Source: Zhengitettix transpicula (lineage: Eukaryota > Arthropoda > Insecta > Orthoptera > Tetrigidae). From it: DNA of 64,000 bases. Of this stretch, positions 25,512 through 37,658 are shown piece by piece; position 1 is the stretch's first letter; the number at the start of each line of letters is the position of its first letter. The translations under genes and the position numbers were made by a program. Below the pieces are notes generated by a model. The model saw only the letters and a program-made list of their open reading frames with translations. It searched no databases and was not told where the DNA came from. The stretch spans positions 26,696,001-26,760,000 of the forward strand of contig CM073596.1 in assembly GCA_037074705.1 (NCBI GenBank), written 5' to 3'.

Positions 25512-28289
25512 TTAAATTAACACTTGATATACAAATAGGTTTTCTTCTTCAATGGTGAGAATGAAGCTGTGTTCCCTCATATTTCTCCGCCGCCGTGTAT
25601 GCACACCTCTTCTTTTTACCATCCATATTCTATGTCACCATTCTGTTCAAGCATTTTTCTTGATATTTTCAATCCCTATACCCTAGATTTTGTTCTACGA
25701 GGGTTGAAAAGATGGACGAGAGCTGCAGCGTGGTCTACACTCAGGTGAACGCGTATATTACAGCCCCGAAGGCTGACGCCGTAATTCCCGACGGCGACTT
25801 CTTGACAAACTGTTGGTTGTTTGAGGAGCGGTGCTTCCAGTTTTTGTGGCTTCCCGCCTTTACACTTCCAGAAGTTCCACCCAGACAGACTTCTCCTTTC
25901 GCAACGGGGCACAAAGAGCCCGTCACGTCGGATGAAAAGTGCCCCGCCGCTTTTCAAGAAGAGTAGCCGTCCTTCGGGAAGGGAGACGCTTAATTTATTC
26001 AAAGGTAGCAACGAGAATATATTAAAGCCGTTATCTTAAGTGGAAAATAATTACCTTCTTGAGGACTGCCGACTGGCAGGCTGATAAGGATCTCCCGCGG
26101 GACAAATTAGACGAACCTCCGTGATATCTGTGCCCCCCCCCCCTTTCCCCCGGTCTCCAGCCTCCTGTGGCGAGAACCCGTTCTGCACTCACAATTTATA
26201 ATTTTATTGAGGGGATCCAAGAGAGACTTTAATTGCCCCCGGGCGTTACGATAAGGCCGGCCTCTGCGCTGATTTAGACTCCGGCATTTTCCACCAATTA
26301 CCGAGGCAATTATCAACAATTTACGCCGACAAACTCTGTTCCGACTCCCGACGCCAAGTGTACGTACGCTCGCGGACAGGTTCCAGAATAAAGACAGTCG
26401 GAAAATAAGATATAAATGAATCCCGTAAAATTCAGCAACGTGAAAAATAAATTACCAACTCAACGAAGTTTCGAAGTTTGGATCCAATTATAATTTATAA
26501 ATGACAGCCAAAGGTTAAAACAACGCCAGATATAAATGTAGACTTGAATTCCCAGCCGAATACAAAATTCAAGGAGATAATGAATAGGATTTTCGAGGAC
26601 GTAAGGCAGACAGTGGGCGCGACGGCCATTGTGTCTCCTCTTACCCTCATCATCTCACAAATAAAATAATTAACTAGAATTAAATAATTATCCTAAAATA
26701 CTATTACAAAATGGTTTAGTAAAATTTGTGTTCATAAGAGAAATTCTTAATCAATGGCAACTTCATAACTTTATAAAAAATAAACAGGATATTTTAAGAT
26801 TTGGAGAAACCATAAACCCATAAATACAGGCGCAGTGAATTAGAAATCTTGAGGAACAATGGCCCATATTATATTCAATACTGAATTTAACATTATTAAA
26901 TATTATACTGGAAACTCCGCCAAATGAAACTTTAAGATTAACATACTTATTATTTCTTTAATTATCGTTATATTAATATATCTTTAACGTTGTTTTTAAT
27001 TTTTTTGTTAAGTACAGTGTTTGTTTTTTAAACTTTGTTCTTATAATAATTTATTATTTTCTTGAAATCTTATATTGACGGAACCTATTTCCTCGGGCGA
27101 GGACTAATGAAATGAATAATAAATCTGAATCTAAAAAGGAAGAGATTGAGACTCTTATCACGGGGTTCCTTAACCCTGTAATTATTTGGCATGTCCCATT
27201 TCGTCGGCCTGCGTTTGAGTAATCAGCTTTGTAGCTATAAGTAAATATTGTGTCTTCCGTCCTAACCCATTCTTACCCGACCGCTAACCCGAATTTACAA
27301 ATTCCCACGACCCGCATATTTGTATTATGGTTGGTGAAATATAGAAATACGCTTGGAAGTATAGAAGAAGAAAAAAACCTCAGTTCACGGAAGTAAGTGT
27401 AATATATTCAAGAAATACTTTGATGGTATTAATAGAACTTATCGTAACGTACCGATTAAGGAAGATGAGTTGCACAATGTGTAATGGAGGAATGTGGAAG
27501 TGTGTTATATAAGGCATGAAGAGCGAGTAAAGTAGACTGTACGACAAAATACGTAACTGAGTTATTTTGGTTGCCCTCTTTCGAAATGCTTACGCGCTCC
27601 CCCCAGGGTCACCGCTGATGTATTAGCGCTAATGGCGACTTTTTCCCCAGCAGGATATTCCTCGGGGCAAAGCCAGGTTTAGCACACGCGCTGCGCATCA
27701 AGGACCAACTGACAAGCAGTTTAGCGGAGATTAATGAGGCCGGTACCCCTCTTCCCCCTTCCTCATACCTTTCTGCCGAGCTTTTTATTAGCGCAAACTC
27801 CGGTTGCTAGGAGTGGCTAAAGTCTTGCACCTCCTACTTCCACCGCGACTCATCACTTAGATCCACTATTGTACTCAGCCTTCTTAAAGTTCAGCCAGTC
27901 CACGTTGCTTGAAAGCTTTGAATCGGGTTTCCAAAACGTTCAGAAACTTATTAGTCATATCGCCACATTTACAGAAATTTAAAGCCACTTTCTTTAAGCG
28001 AACATGTAAAAACTATATAATAAAAAAATGCGCCCTTTATGTATCTGTATATTTTCCTAAAGGTACTGCCGCCCACTGGCTCATTCTCCGATATATAAAT
28101 GTCATAATAGTATCATGTTTAAAATAAAAGTATACTTGAATATAATTTCCGTGACAATCTTGTTTACAGTATTCTTATCAGATTACAGTGTGTAATGATA
28201 AACTATCTTTACTTTCCATACACTAAGCCGTGATACCATCGAATCGATACCTTCCAAAATTATTTATTTTTACTGGAGAAATGATAAAA
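25512..28289. other. Unassigned stretch with GC-rich islands
   Basis: No gene recognised. Islands at about 25700-25990, 26040-26400 and 27590-27870 are GC-richer than the rest. Open frames there lie on both strands without domain support. A run of C at about 26131-26143. Confidence 0.35.
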
Positions 28290-29215
28290 ATCCATTAAAA
28301 ATGATGACATTACCAGTCGAATTAAGCCCTCAAGGATTTAAGAAGCTGATCCAACTGATTATCCAAATTTATGAAACTGGAATGTGGCCAAAAGATTTTA
28401 TTTTGATGTTGTTATGATACCGCTGAGATAGAAAAAGCACGCCAATCACAGAACTATCAGCTTGATCTCACATTAGGGGAAAATATTGGCACTCAGCAGA
28501 GGAGAGCATCTTGGCTTCAGGGAAGGAAAAGCGACAAGGTACCAGAACTGTCAGAGATTAAGGTTGTTTGCTTTATTGACTGGAAAAACTGCGTTTAACC
28601 AGATAAATAGAATAAAGTTGCTGAAAATACTCCAGGAAATTGCATTTGTTTGGAAGGATGGAAGACTTATCAAGTATTTGTATCTGAAACAAAGGCTAAT
28701 GGTGCATCTAGATCATGGAGAGACCAGATACATGGAGATGAGAAGAAAAATGTTGTTTGTCACTCATTCTGATCAACCTCCATGGTAAACGGTTAGCCAA
28801 AGAAGCCTTGGGAGGTCTTGAAGATTTTGGAATTGGAGGAAGATCAAATATGGAGTTGATCTTCTATTGTTGGCGAAAAAGAAATCAACACTGCAAGACA
28901 GGCTAGTGGTAACAGGAAGAAAGTATGGAACTGAGATAAATTTGGAAAAGTCCAAAGTCATGAAAATGTAAAAGATACGTATATTTGTGGGAAACAAACA
29001 ATTAGAAAATGCCGATGAGTAATTTGGCAGTGTTTTGACGAAGAATGGCTACAGCAGAAATGAATCAAGTTCACGTATCGCACTGTCCAAGAAAGAAGTC
29101 TCCAAGAAGAGAGCCTGGATATCAAGAAATCAAGTCTGGAATTGAAGTGGATCGAAAACATGGGTTTTCAGAAAGGCAGAGACGAAGTACCTGGAAAAGC
29201 TGCTTTTTCAGTAGG
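28290..29215 (+). pseudogene. Non-LTR retrotransposon reverse transcriptase relic, second family
   Basis: A heavily frameshifted endonuclease/reverse transcriptase of a different subfamily from the copies at 1501 and 62533. Recognisable blocks, in order, with frame changes: QGFKKLIQLIIQIYETGMWP (about 28333-28395), NHRTISLISH (28445-28475), FREGKATR (28501-28525), NRIKLLKILQEI and WKDGRLIKYLYLKQRLMVHL (about 28605-28710), ETRYMEM (28719-28740), VVTGRKYGTEINLEKSKVM (about 28905-28965), and TWVFRKAETKYLEK (about 29162-29205). These match the order of insect LINE reverse transcriptases from the fingers to the thumb. The catalytic (F/Y)ADD block between 28800 and 28900 has decayed. There are many stops, so it is not functional. 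Confidence 0.8.
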
Positions 29216-32200
29216 TCGATTGGATGATCTGTATAATTCAGTAGAATTGTCCCTCAGAGGCTGTTTCCTGGCAGTTCGGACATTTATAAATGGAGTAGCG
29301 AAGCTCCACAGTAATTGAGCGACTTGTCCATAGGGCAGGGACTTGAGCAATGAAGGAAATGACCACTCGTTGTATGTGCTTCTGCTCCTGATTGGATTAT
29401 TGTGATCTTGGCAGCGGAGCCCCAGATCTGGCGATGTTGTTGACTTGTTGTTCGGCACGCGCACAGCAATTACGTGTGTACGTGAGGTACAGGGCTGCAC
29501 CACGCCCTTCGGACGTGCAGGGACGTCCAGTCACCTCTGCACAGGAAAAAGAACAATGCACCCACCCAGCATCCCATGCTCAGCCAAATTCTGCCCTCTA
29601 ATAAATATGGCGAAGCTGATCTTTCCACCTATTTGAATTTATTGCGAACTGAATATATATAAAAGATCTTTCAGGAGAGTCTCTCCGTTTAAATGGTAAT
29701 GTTGACAACATTGCTTAAAATCTATGCGATCTTTTGTAACACCCTTGTTTTGTAGTGTTTTTCGAATCATCATGACGAAATTGTCCAATCAAAACATCAC
29801 GTAGAAATGTTATAAAACAGTATTTTCAAAATACTAATTGTTCGGTTTAACATACATCGAAGAGTGAACTATCTAGTGAATGGTCTCTCCACACCCTCCT
29901 GAATGATCATTGTTAATATAAAATGGAATATGAAGAACTGGACCAATTTCGATGTTTCGTGACTTTTTCTTCACTGAAAGACATTCCTATTAATATTTCA
30001 TTGAAAACGTAAATTATTTTGGGTATGAAACGTAGACAATAATCGTAATTTTCAATCCTTTTTATTTCCAATTAATGTTTCGAAATCACTGAAATTTATG
30101 GTACGCTCCACGGACGTACCTGACCCCACTGTACACGACAAGACATCTGGGAGTCGCATAACTCCCTGAATGACAATCTGCCCTCAGGCATTTTGAAAGT
30201 TCTCCGAGGGTTTTAATAAGCGTAACAATGTGCCCAGGATTTCATATTCCAGAGTCGTGGTTTCCCTACGGGCATTGAACATTTGGGTAACCCCCCCAAA
30301 GCTGCGGACGGTTCCTTTCAGCTCTAATCCCCAGAAGCAGTGAATGGAACCGGAGACTTCCCCCTTTAAATGTGACAGCATCAGACATCCACGCGGAAAC
30401 TCTCGAGCGTTAGATAGAAATGTTTTCTTTAAATTGCATTCCATTCACGAGGTATTTAACCTGGGTAAGTCGAAGGTGAACTGAAAAGTAAAACTTATCG
30501 AGGGAGAAAGATTTGAAGCTTGAGATTGATGATTCTTTTCTTCACGGTCCTCGGCACATCAACAACATTAATGTTCAGAACTCTTCCGTAGACACTGCGG
30601 AAAATTCAGGATACAACTGAAATGTGTGCTCAAGATTTTGTTTAGAAACACTATTTAGTTGAAAATGTATTAGATTATTTTTATGAGCGAAACGTATCAT
30701 CCACTATTGTTGAATTCCGTCAAACTACAGCTCTTTCTCTTCACGCTTTTTGTTTCCATAATTCAGGTATCACGTTTCTTTCCATTGTCCGAAATATAAT
30801 ATATCTGTGAGAATCAATACAATCGGTGAAAAATGGGGGGTTTCCCACCAACGCTGTGCAACCTTAACTCTTGGTTGCGTTCGTACCTCAAGTCCCGATC
30901 ATACATTCGTACACACAAAGCTGTACCGCCTCTCAAAGTTTTTTGTCCCATGAGCATAATCACCCTGTATTTTTTTTAAATACTTATGTTTAGTATTTAT
31001 TGAAGCTCCACATTCATAAGGTTCCAGTATTCATCCTTCAATTGGATATCCAATCGGAGTGCTTGATGACTATCTTCCGCTTTCCGTATTCGTTACTTTA
31101 CGTTCTTCTTGCATTCAAGTACGTTCAGTTGCTGGTTGTCAGGTTACCTGTAGTACATGTAGTCTCAATCTTCTATTCAGCGTGGCTCTGTAATCTTGGG
31201 TCAGCGGTAACTATACTCCGCGGCGGAAACAGTTCTCGACTGCCGTATACTGTATTAGCAGTCATCCAGTTCTGTACGAGATTGGAGCGTATCTCTGCGG
31301 CTGGACCAGTCGTAACCACAGATCGGCCTTGCGGAGACGCACAGGAGCCCAGCTTCACGCAGATACGGTTTCAGCGATGCCCGGCAGAACCGAGAGAACG
31401 AGCTGTGATTACCAGGTGGGGGAAGAGAGGGAGAGGCAAGGTTGGAAAAGAAGAAGAAAAAAAAAGGAGGTCGGCGATCGCCTCGTTTCAAATTACCGGC
31501 CTGGCTGCTTCGAGCACTAGCCTTAATTACAACGGCTGGAGCAGCTACGAAATAGCGTCCGTGGAGATTGCGCTATAAAACACACCCGTACTAGAGCAGC
31601 TCCTTCTCGCAGACACACGGAATATTTTACAGAAACTGGAGGTTGGACACGTTACAACGAGATTCGATTATAGATGCACACCGACGAAGAAGCGCTTTGG
31701 ACCACCGTCGTGGAATTCGGTGTTGGTAAATCACTGCGGTTAACTACTCGAGGTTGCTTGAAAAAGACTACAGGCACAAACAATTCAAGAAATTTTCGGT
31801 AGACCGTAGAGAAGCTCTGTTCTCGGATAGACAGCACTAACAGAAACCAGATAATCTCATGTAGCCACCGTAGTTGATCACCTGACGCACAACTGCTATT
31901 ACTCATTCATTAATAGCATTTTGATGCAGAGATCTGTCAATATAATATAAATGATTCGGACATTGTAGGATCAACTGATATTTTTTTAAATAGAGAATGA
32001 GTGATGATGTGCCAACTGACGTTCGTATCGTATGACGACACCGCTAACAAAACCGCAATCCTTCGAATTCATTCGAGCAAACTTTCAAGTATCTTCACAT
32101 AAAAACATCTTCTTTTATGACGTATGAGATCGACGTATTAATATTTATTTTATGAAATAATACCCGATTTCGGAGTGAGCGTTATGAACGTTGAAGAAAG

Positions 32201-32506
32201 AAAGGTGACTTTGGAACAATTTTTTATTACGATAAGACACGTTTATTTTATGTCCATGTTCCTCTTCACCGTTCAATTCAAACTGTTCTCGTTCTTTCCC
32301 CTTACCTCGTTTCAGTCACTTCCATTTACTTCGTTTTATTCTGATTCGCACTTTACGTTACCAAAACTCCTCTGTAACACCCAGGAATTTTTAGTTTCTA
32401 GAAATGCGTAATTTTAATCTATCGTATTGTTCTGTTCTTCAGTGACCTACGCCTAAGGTGATCCCTATTTTAAAAACCCGCCATAAATAATTTAATGGTC
32501 TTCAGT
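29216..32506. other. Unassigned stretch
   Basis: No supported gene. The 192-codon frame at 31000-31578 (+) spans an AT-rich half and a GC-rich half (about 31180-31600) and matches no family known to me. A purine-rich run lies at 31414-31470, and a TATAAAA at 31573 follows the GC-rich island. I could not tie these to a gene. Confidence 0.3.
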
Positions 32507-32538
32507 CTGAAGTATATGACTGTGACAGTCGTCGAAAC
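32507..32538 (+). ncRNA. Hammerhead-ribozyme-like core (degenerate)
   Basis: CTGAAGT, then a stem-loop formed by GACTGTGACAGTC, then GAAAC followed by GTC. This is the hammerhead order CTGANGA - stem II - GAAAC with the last A of the first block changed to T, so catalysis is unlikely. It probably marks the end of a decayed Penelope-like element. No mirrored partner was found within a few hundred bases. Confidence 0.45.
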
Positions 32539-32667
32539 GTCACTGATCAGAACCGCGAGAAATTCATTTAACTTTATTAATATTTGTAACATGGTTACTG
32601 TTTATAAAAAATGACTTATCGAACAACTCGATTCCAAAGTTTTGCAATGGTGAATTACCACAATACA

Positions 32668-32685
32668 CTCACACACACACACACA
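32668..32685. repeat. (CA)n microsatellite
   Basis: CTCACACACACACACACAG, about eight CA units. Confidence 0.9.
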
Positions 32686-32748
32686 GGAATAAAAATTGAG
32701 TGCTTTTTAGTATATATTTACGTTGTATTCTTTAGGTGTTTATACACT

Positions 32749-33282
32749 GATAGATTATAATTTTTTTTTTAGGGCAACAGGCTACATGAGGGTGATCTAC
32801 ATTGGGCAACTCCCCTTTAATAGCATAGGAAGGGATTAGAAAGGGGGGATGCGGAAGGGTAGAGGAAGGTAGCCAAGGGTTACTAGGGCCCCCGGGCTAT
32901 GGTTTAAGGATCCTACTCGGCATTCGCCTTAAGAAATGCAGGGTAAACCCTAGAAAAACCTGCATCAGGTAGGTCGGGCATTTGGTACTTGTCCCACGCC
33001 CTTCCGATGACGGGAGAGAAGTTTGCTGTGTGGACGCAGCTTACCCCTCGCCATGCCTTGGCCTGTTTAGGAGGCAGCTGGCCGACTATTCCAATATGAA
33101 TAGAGGACAACTCTTGCCGTATGCCCAAGGTCTGCGACCCCGGAACATACACCTCTCAAAACAGACCGAGGTGCCTCGGCATGTGGGAACCTTAGTTCAA
33201 AAAAACCAGAGAGATGTGAGAGCATCCCCAAAGGTAGCTCCCGCCAGAGCTCTCTGGGAAGGTTCCTGTCGATAGATTATAA
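32749..33282 (-). mobile_element. 500-bp retroposon, copy 4, with target-site duplication
   Basis: Bounded by a perfect 12-bp duplication, GATAGATTATAA, at 32749-32760 and 33271-33282. Inside, on the minus strand, the element runs from 33270 (GACAGGAACCTTCCCAGAG) to AGGGCAAC's complement at about 32771, followed by a pure A10 tail (T10 at 32761-32770). Body length is therefore 500 bp. A poly(A) tail plus a 12-bp duplication is the mark of LINE-driven retroposition. The family has no clear polymerase III boxes, so it may be a SINE of unusual origin or the 3' end of a LINE. Confidence 0.85.
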
Positions 33283-33302
33283 ATTCTTGTCTGTCTCTAA
33301 AT

Positions 33303-33901
33303 CTGATTTCGGCGAGAAGAAAAGCCTGCGAGAGGATTCTCTCGCAGGTAACCTGCGAGGGATTTTCTCTCGCAGGCAGAACCTTTTAGGAGAGATACGA
33401 AGGGGCTACCTTTGGGTATGCCTTTTCCTCTCCGCTTTTGAACTAAGGTTCCCACAAGCCGAGACACCTCGGACTGTTTTGAGAGGTGTATGTTCCGGGG
33501 TCACAGACCTTGGGCATACGGTAAGAGTTGTTCGCTATTCCCATTGGAATAGTCGGCCAGCTGCCTCCTAAACTGGTCGAGGCACGGAGAAGGAAATGCT
33601 GCGTCCCCACAGCAAACTCCTCTCCCGCTATCGGAAGGGCGTGGGACAAGTACCCAATGCCCGACCTACCCGATGCAGGTTTTTCTAGGGTTTTTCCTGC
33701 ATTTCTTTAGGCGAATACCGGGTAGGATCCTTAAAATATAGCTCGGGGGCCCTAGTTAACCCTTGGCTACCTTCCTCTACCCTTCCGCATCCCCCCTTTC
33801 AAATCCCTTCGTCTGCTATACAAGGGGAGTTGCCCAACGTGGATTACCCTCATGTAGCCTGTTGCCCTAAAAAAATAAAAAATAAAATAAAGCTGATTTC
33901 G
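33303..33901 (+). mobile_element. 500-bp retroposon, copy 5, longest copy, with target-site duplication
   Basis: Opposite orientation to copy 4 and about 20 bp away from it. A 9-bp repeat CTGATTTCG flanks it at 33303-33311 and 33893-33901. The element between them (33312-33892) has a 5' head with two hairpins (33325-33376), then the shared body (GAACCTTTTAGGAG, GGGGCTACCTTTGGG, CCTCGGACTGTTTTGAGAGG, AGCTGCCTCCTAAACTGG, CGGGTAGGATCCTTAAAATA, GTAGCCTGTTGCCCT) and an A-rich tail with AATAAA-like units. The head is missing from copy 4, so this copy is the fullest in the window. Confidence 0.8.
33325..33376 (+). repeat. Double perfect hairpin at the head of retroposon copy 5
   Basis: Hairpin 1, 33325-33348: a 10-bp perfect stem CCTGCGAGAG / CTCTCGCAGG around GATT. 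Three bases later hairpin 2, 33352-33376: CCTGCGAG / CTCGCAGG around a 9-nt loop. The two share the same stem sequence, so either could also pair with the other. Such a paired structure at the 5' end of a retroposon RNA could serve as a protein-binding or stability element; that is inference. Confidence 0.75.
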
Positions 33902-34236
33902 TTAGCTGTCACCGTAAAACGGTTGAGCCGATTTCCGTGAAACCTTTTTTTGGTTGTGATACCGAGCGGCGTGGCCTTTTCAGACTATCCTAAATTGCCT
34001 TTAACCATTTGAAATAGTTAAAACTTAATGTTCAGTCTTCCAAATTCAGTTTGAATTTTATGTTGCATGATCTTAGTAGGTATGATAATTATTTTTTTGT
34101 CAAGAAAAAATGTTCAAATAGAGCCATTAGCAAATTTCTACTTCAAATAATAATCTTATAAATAAAAAAGAGTGTATGTATGTTTGTATGTTTGTATGTT
34201 TGTTTGTATGTTTGTTTGTATATTTGTATGTTCGTT

Positions 34237-35079
34237 ATACAAATCTACACCGGTAGAGAAAATTTCACCAAATTTCGTACACGTGTTCTTTACGACCAGG
34301 AAACAAACACTGTCGGGGTGAGACATGTCTACCACCCCCATAAGCGGGGTTGCACGGGGGTTGAAATATTTATACATGCTAAAACAGCCAAAATTTTAGT
34401 CGGATAATAATTTTTAGGGGTCCAAGATATTGATGGTGTTTCTACCGATGTTTTCTAAATATAATTTTCATCCCCTACACCCTGGGAAAAGGGCACCCTT
34501 AGGGTTTGGGGTGGAGAATACAAATCTATACCGGTGGATCAAATTTCACCAAATTTCGTACACGTGTTCTTTGCGACCAGGAAAACAACACTGTCGGGGT
34601 GAGACGCGCCTACAACCCCCCGAAGCGGGGGTGGACGGGGGTGGAAATATTTGAACATGCTAAAACAGTCGATATTTCAGTCGGATAAATATTTTTAGGG
34701 GTCAAAGGTATTTATAGTCTTTCCACTAATTATATCTGAATATAATTTTCAACCTCTACACCCTGGGGAAAGAGCACCCCTAGCGTTTGGGGTGGAGAGT
34801 ACAAATCAACACCGCTGGAGCAAATTTCACCAAATTTCGTACACGGGTTCTTTGCGACCAGGAAAACAACACTGTCGGGGTGAGACGCGTCTACCAACCC
34901 CAGAAGCGGGGGTGTACGGGGGTTGAAATACTTAAACATGCTGAAACTGCAGGTATTAGATTTGGATAAATATTTTCGGGGTCAAAGATATTAATTGTGT
35001 TTCTACCGATGTTATCTGAATATAATATTCATCTCCTACGCCCTGGGAAAAGGGCACCCTTAGGGTTTGGGGTGGAGTT
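34237..35079 (+). repeat. 281-bp tandem repeat, three units
   Basis: Units begin at 34237, 34518 and 34799 at TACAAATC(T/A)A(C/T)ACCG. Spacing is 281 bp both times. Each unit has AATTTCACCAAATTTCGTAC, TTCTTT(A/G)CGACCAGGAAA, CACTGTCGGGGTGAGAC, an A/GAAGCGGGG block and a CACCCT(G)GG block. Identity is high but not complete. A fourth, isolated unit starts at about 35593 after the second element start. Confidence 0.9.
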
Positions 35080-36136
35080 GCTTTACAGAAAAATAACGCG
35101 AATACAACCGAGTTTGGAGTCAAATCTAAGGTTATGGATGTCAGTGAGTTTACTTCGGATAAATATTTTTAATTGCCGATTTAACCCGAAAGGGTGGGGG
35201 TTGGAAGGGGATATAAATAGTCAGTTCTTGCGCGTTCTTGGAGGAGAATTACGTGAATAGTATTTCAACGGATGTTGTTAAAAAGATAAATCCCTTTAGA
35301 CATTAGTGGTGAGCTTGGTTAGGGCTGGGGGTGAGAATTGTCTATTATTCTAAAAGTGCCAAAATGTTATGTGTTTATAGGTAAACTAGATTTATAGTGT
35401 TTCTACCGATGTGATATGAGTAAAAATTCAACCCTTTCCACCACGGGAAAGTAGCAGATTTAGGGGTGGTGTTGTTCATACTATTTTAACCGATGTTGTT
35501 TCCATTAATAACGACGTTTAATTTTATAAATAAAAATGAGTGTATGTATGTATGTTTGTATATTTGTATGTTTGTATATTTGTATGTTCGTTATACAAAT
35601 CTACACCGCTGGAGAAAATTTCACCAAATTTAGTACACGTGTTCTTTGCGACCAGGAAACAAACACTGTCGGGGTAAGACGCGTCTACCACCTCCAGAAT
35701 CGGGGGCGGACGGGGGTTGAAATATTTAAAAATGCTAAAACAGTCGATATTTCAGTCGGATAAATATTTTTAGGGGTCACAGATATTGATAGTGTTTCTA
35801 CCGACTTTTGGGGTGAGACGCGTCTACCATCCCCAGAAGCGGGTCGGGATTATCAGTAGAGCACTTTTAGGTGTTGGGTGGGGGAACGCTGCAATAAAAT
35901 AACGCGAATACAACCGAGATTGGAGTAAAATCCAAGGTTATGGATGTTGTCCAGTTCAAATATAGCATCAAATTGCCCATTTAGCCCCGAGAGGCGGGAG
36001 TGGATGGGATGGAAATTTTCTAACATGTTAAATCATCGATATTAGCGTGGAATAAATAAATGCCGGGACCATTGACGTTGATAGTATTTCTACCGATGTT
36101 GTTTGTAGGCATGATAGGGGTGGGGCTGGCGGGGAT

Positions 36137-37075
36137 TTCCTTGAAAATAACGGCAAAACAACCGAGATTCGAGTCAAATCGAAGGTAATGGATGTCCCTG
36201 AATTTATTTATGACAATCTGGACAACGCGCGGGTATCGGCTGGGTTGGGATGAGTTGACCGGCTGTTTTTTGCGTCGATTAAATATATTTCGTGATGAAT
36301 TACATTAATAAAATTTCCCTACATGTTCTCTGTGTATAATTTCAACCCCTTTCGGACTCATAAGGGTGCACATTTAAGGGTGGGTGTGAAGTAGCATTAC
36401 ATAAAAAGAAACCAGAAACTATCGGGATTGTCACTGAGTTTAATTAATTTCCTTGAAAATAACGGGAAAACAACCGAGATTCGAGTCAAATCGAAGGTCA
36501 TGGATGTTGCTGAATTTATTTATGACAATCTGGACAACGCGCGGGTATCGGCTGGGTTGGGATGAGTTACCGGCTGTTTTTTGCGTCAATTAAATATATT
36601 TCGGGATGAATTAGATTAATAAAATTTCCCTACATGTTCTCTGTGTATAATTTCAACCCCTTTCGGACTCATAAGGGTGCACCCTTAAGGGTGGGCGTGA
36701 AGTAGCATTACATAAAAAGAAACCAGAAACTATCGGGATTGTCACTGAGTTTAATTAATTTCCTTGAAAATAACGGGAAAACAACCGAGATTCGAGTCAA
36801 ATCGAAGGTCATGGATGTACCTGAATTTATTTATGACAATCTGGACAACGCTTGGGTATCGGCTGGGTTGGGATGAGTTACCGGCTGTTTTTTGCGTCGA
36901 TTAAATATATTTCGGGATGAATTAGATTAATAAAATTTCCCTACATGTTCTCTGTGTATAATTTCAACCCCTTTCGGACTCGGAAGGGTGCACCCTTAAG
37001 GGTTGGCGTGGAAGTAGCATTAGATAAAAAATAAACCAGAAACTATCAGGATTGTCACTGAGTTTAATTATGACA
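36137..37075 (+). repeat. 312-bp tandem repeat, three near-identical units
   Basis: TTCCTTGAAAATAACGG starts at 36137, 36449 and 36760, giving periods of 312 and 311 bp. Each unit contains GGACAACGC(G/T)(C/T)GGGTATCGG, CCGGCTGTTTTTTGCGTC, CCCTACATGTTCTCTGTG and CCAGAAACTATC(G/A)GGATT. Only a few substitutions separate the units, so the array is young or homogenised. A diverged unit follows at about 37080-37400. Confidence 0.9.
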
Positions 37076-37658
37076 TTAAACTTGACCGTTTAAGTCCCCG
37101 AAGCGGGAGTGGTCGGGGGAGAAAAATTTCAAACATGTTAAACGGTCGATATTTGCGATAATTATTTCCTGGGGTTAATTACTTTGAAAGTATTTATACC
37201 GATGTTGTTTGTGTATAATTTAACCCCTGTGAGGGGAGCAAGCTTAGGGGTGGCGTGGAGGTACGTTAAATAAAATCCCGCAAAAACAACCGAGATTCGA
37301 ATCAATTCCGAGACTATGAATGTCGCTGAATCTAATTGTGACAACCTGGCTTACGCGACGGGTTTGGGAGGTGTTGGGCGGGGGAAGAAATTTTCAGACA
37401 ATGTAATCGGCCGATTTTTGAGTGGAATACATTCTTTTTCATTATCGCATATTTGTGGGGGTGGTCATATTCTAACATGTAAAAACGGCCGATATATTTA
37501 GTCAATGTCTTCATCCCCCTTCGGCATGGGAGGTTAGCACATTTAGGGATAGGGTTCGAGGAGCTTTACATAAAAATAGCGCAAAAGTAACCAAAATTGG
37601 AGTCTTATGGATGGTTATAGATAAATGACATCTCGGGCAACGCCAGGCACCCAGCTAG

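Larger units (their letters stand above)
34154..37658 (+). mobile_element. Composite Helitron-like block with internal satellite repeats
   Basis: Starts A|TCTTATAAATAAAAAAGAG, followed by a TGTATGTTTG-rich stretch (34168-34230), and ends GGCACCCAGCTAG|T like the other Helitron-like elements here. A second start of the same kind lies at about 35519 (TTTTATAAATAAAAATGAG plus TGTATG units), so this is two elements in series, the first without its own end, or a partial duplication. Both starts lead into the same ACACCG...GAGCAAATTTCACC unit. No Rep/helicase coding seen. It resembles insect Helitrons that carry minisatellite cores. Family inferred from termini. Confidence 0.5.

Noticed and set aside
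31000..31578. 192-codon open frame (+), with TATAAAA at 31573 and a purine-rich run
   Set aside because: The frame crosses a sharp base-composition change, has no known domain, and other frames in the same place are open too. The TATA box follows rather than precedes it and no gene starts downstream.
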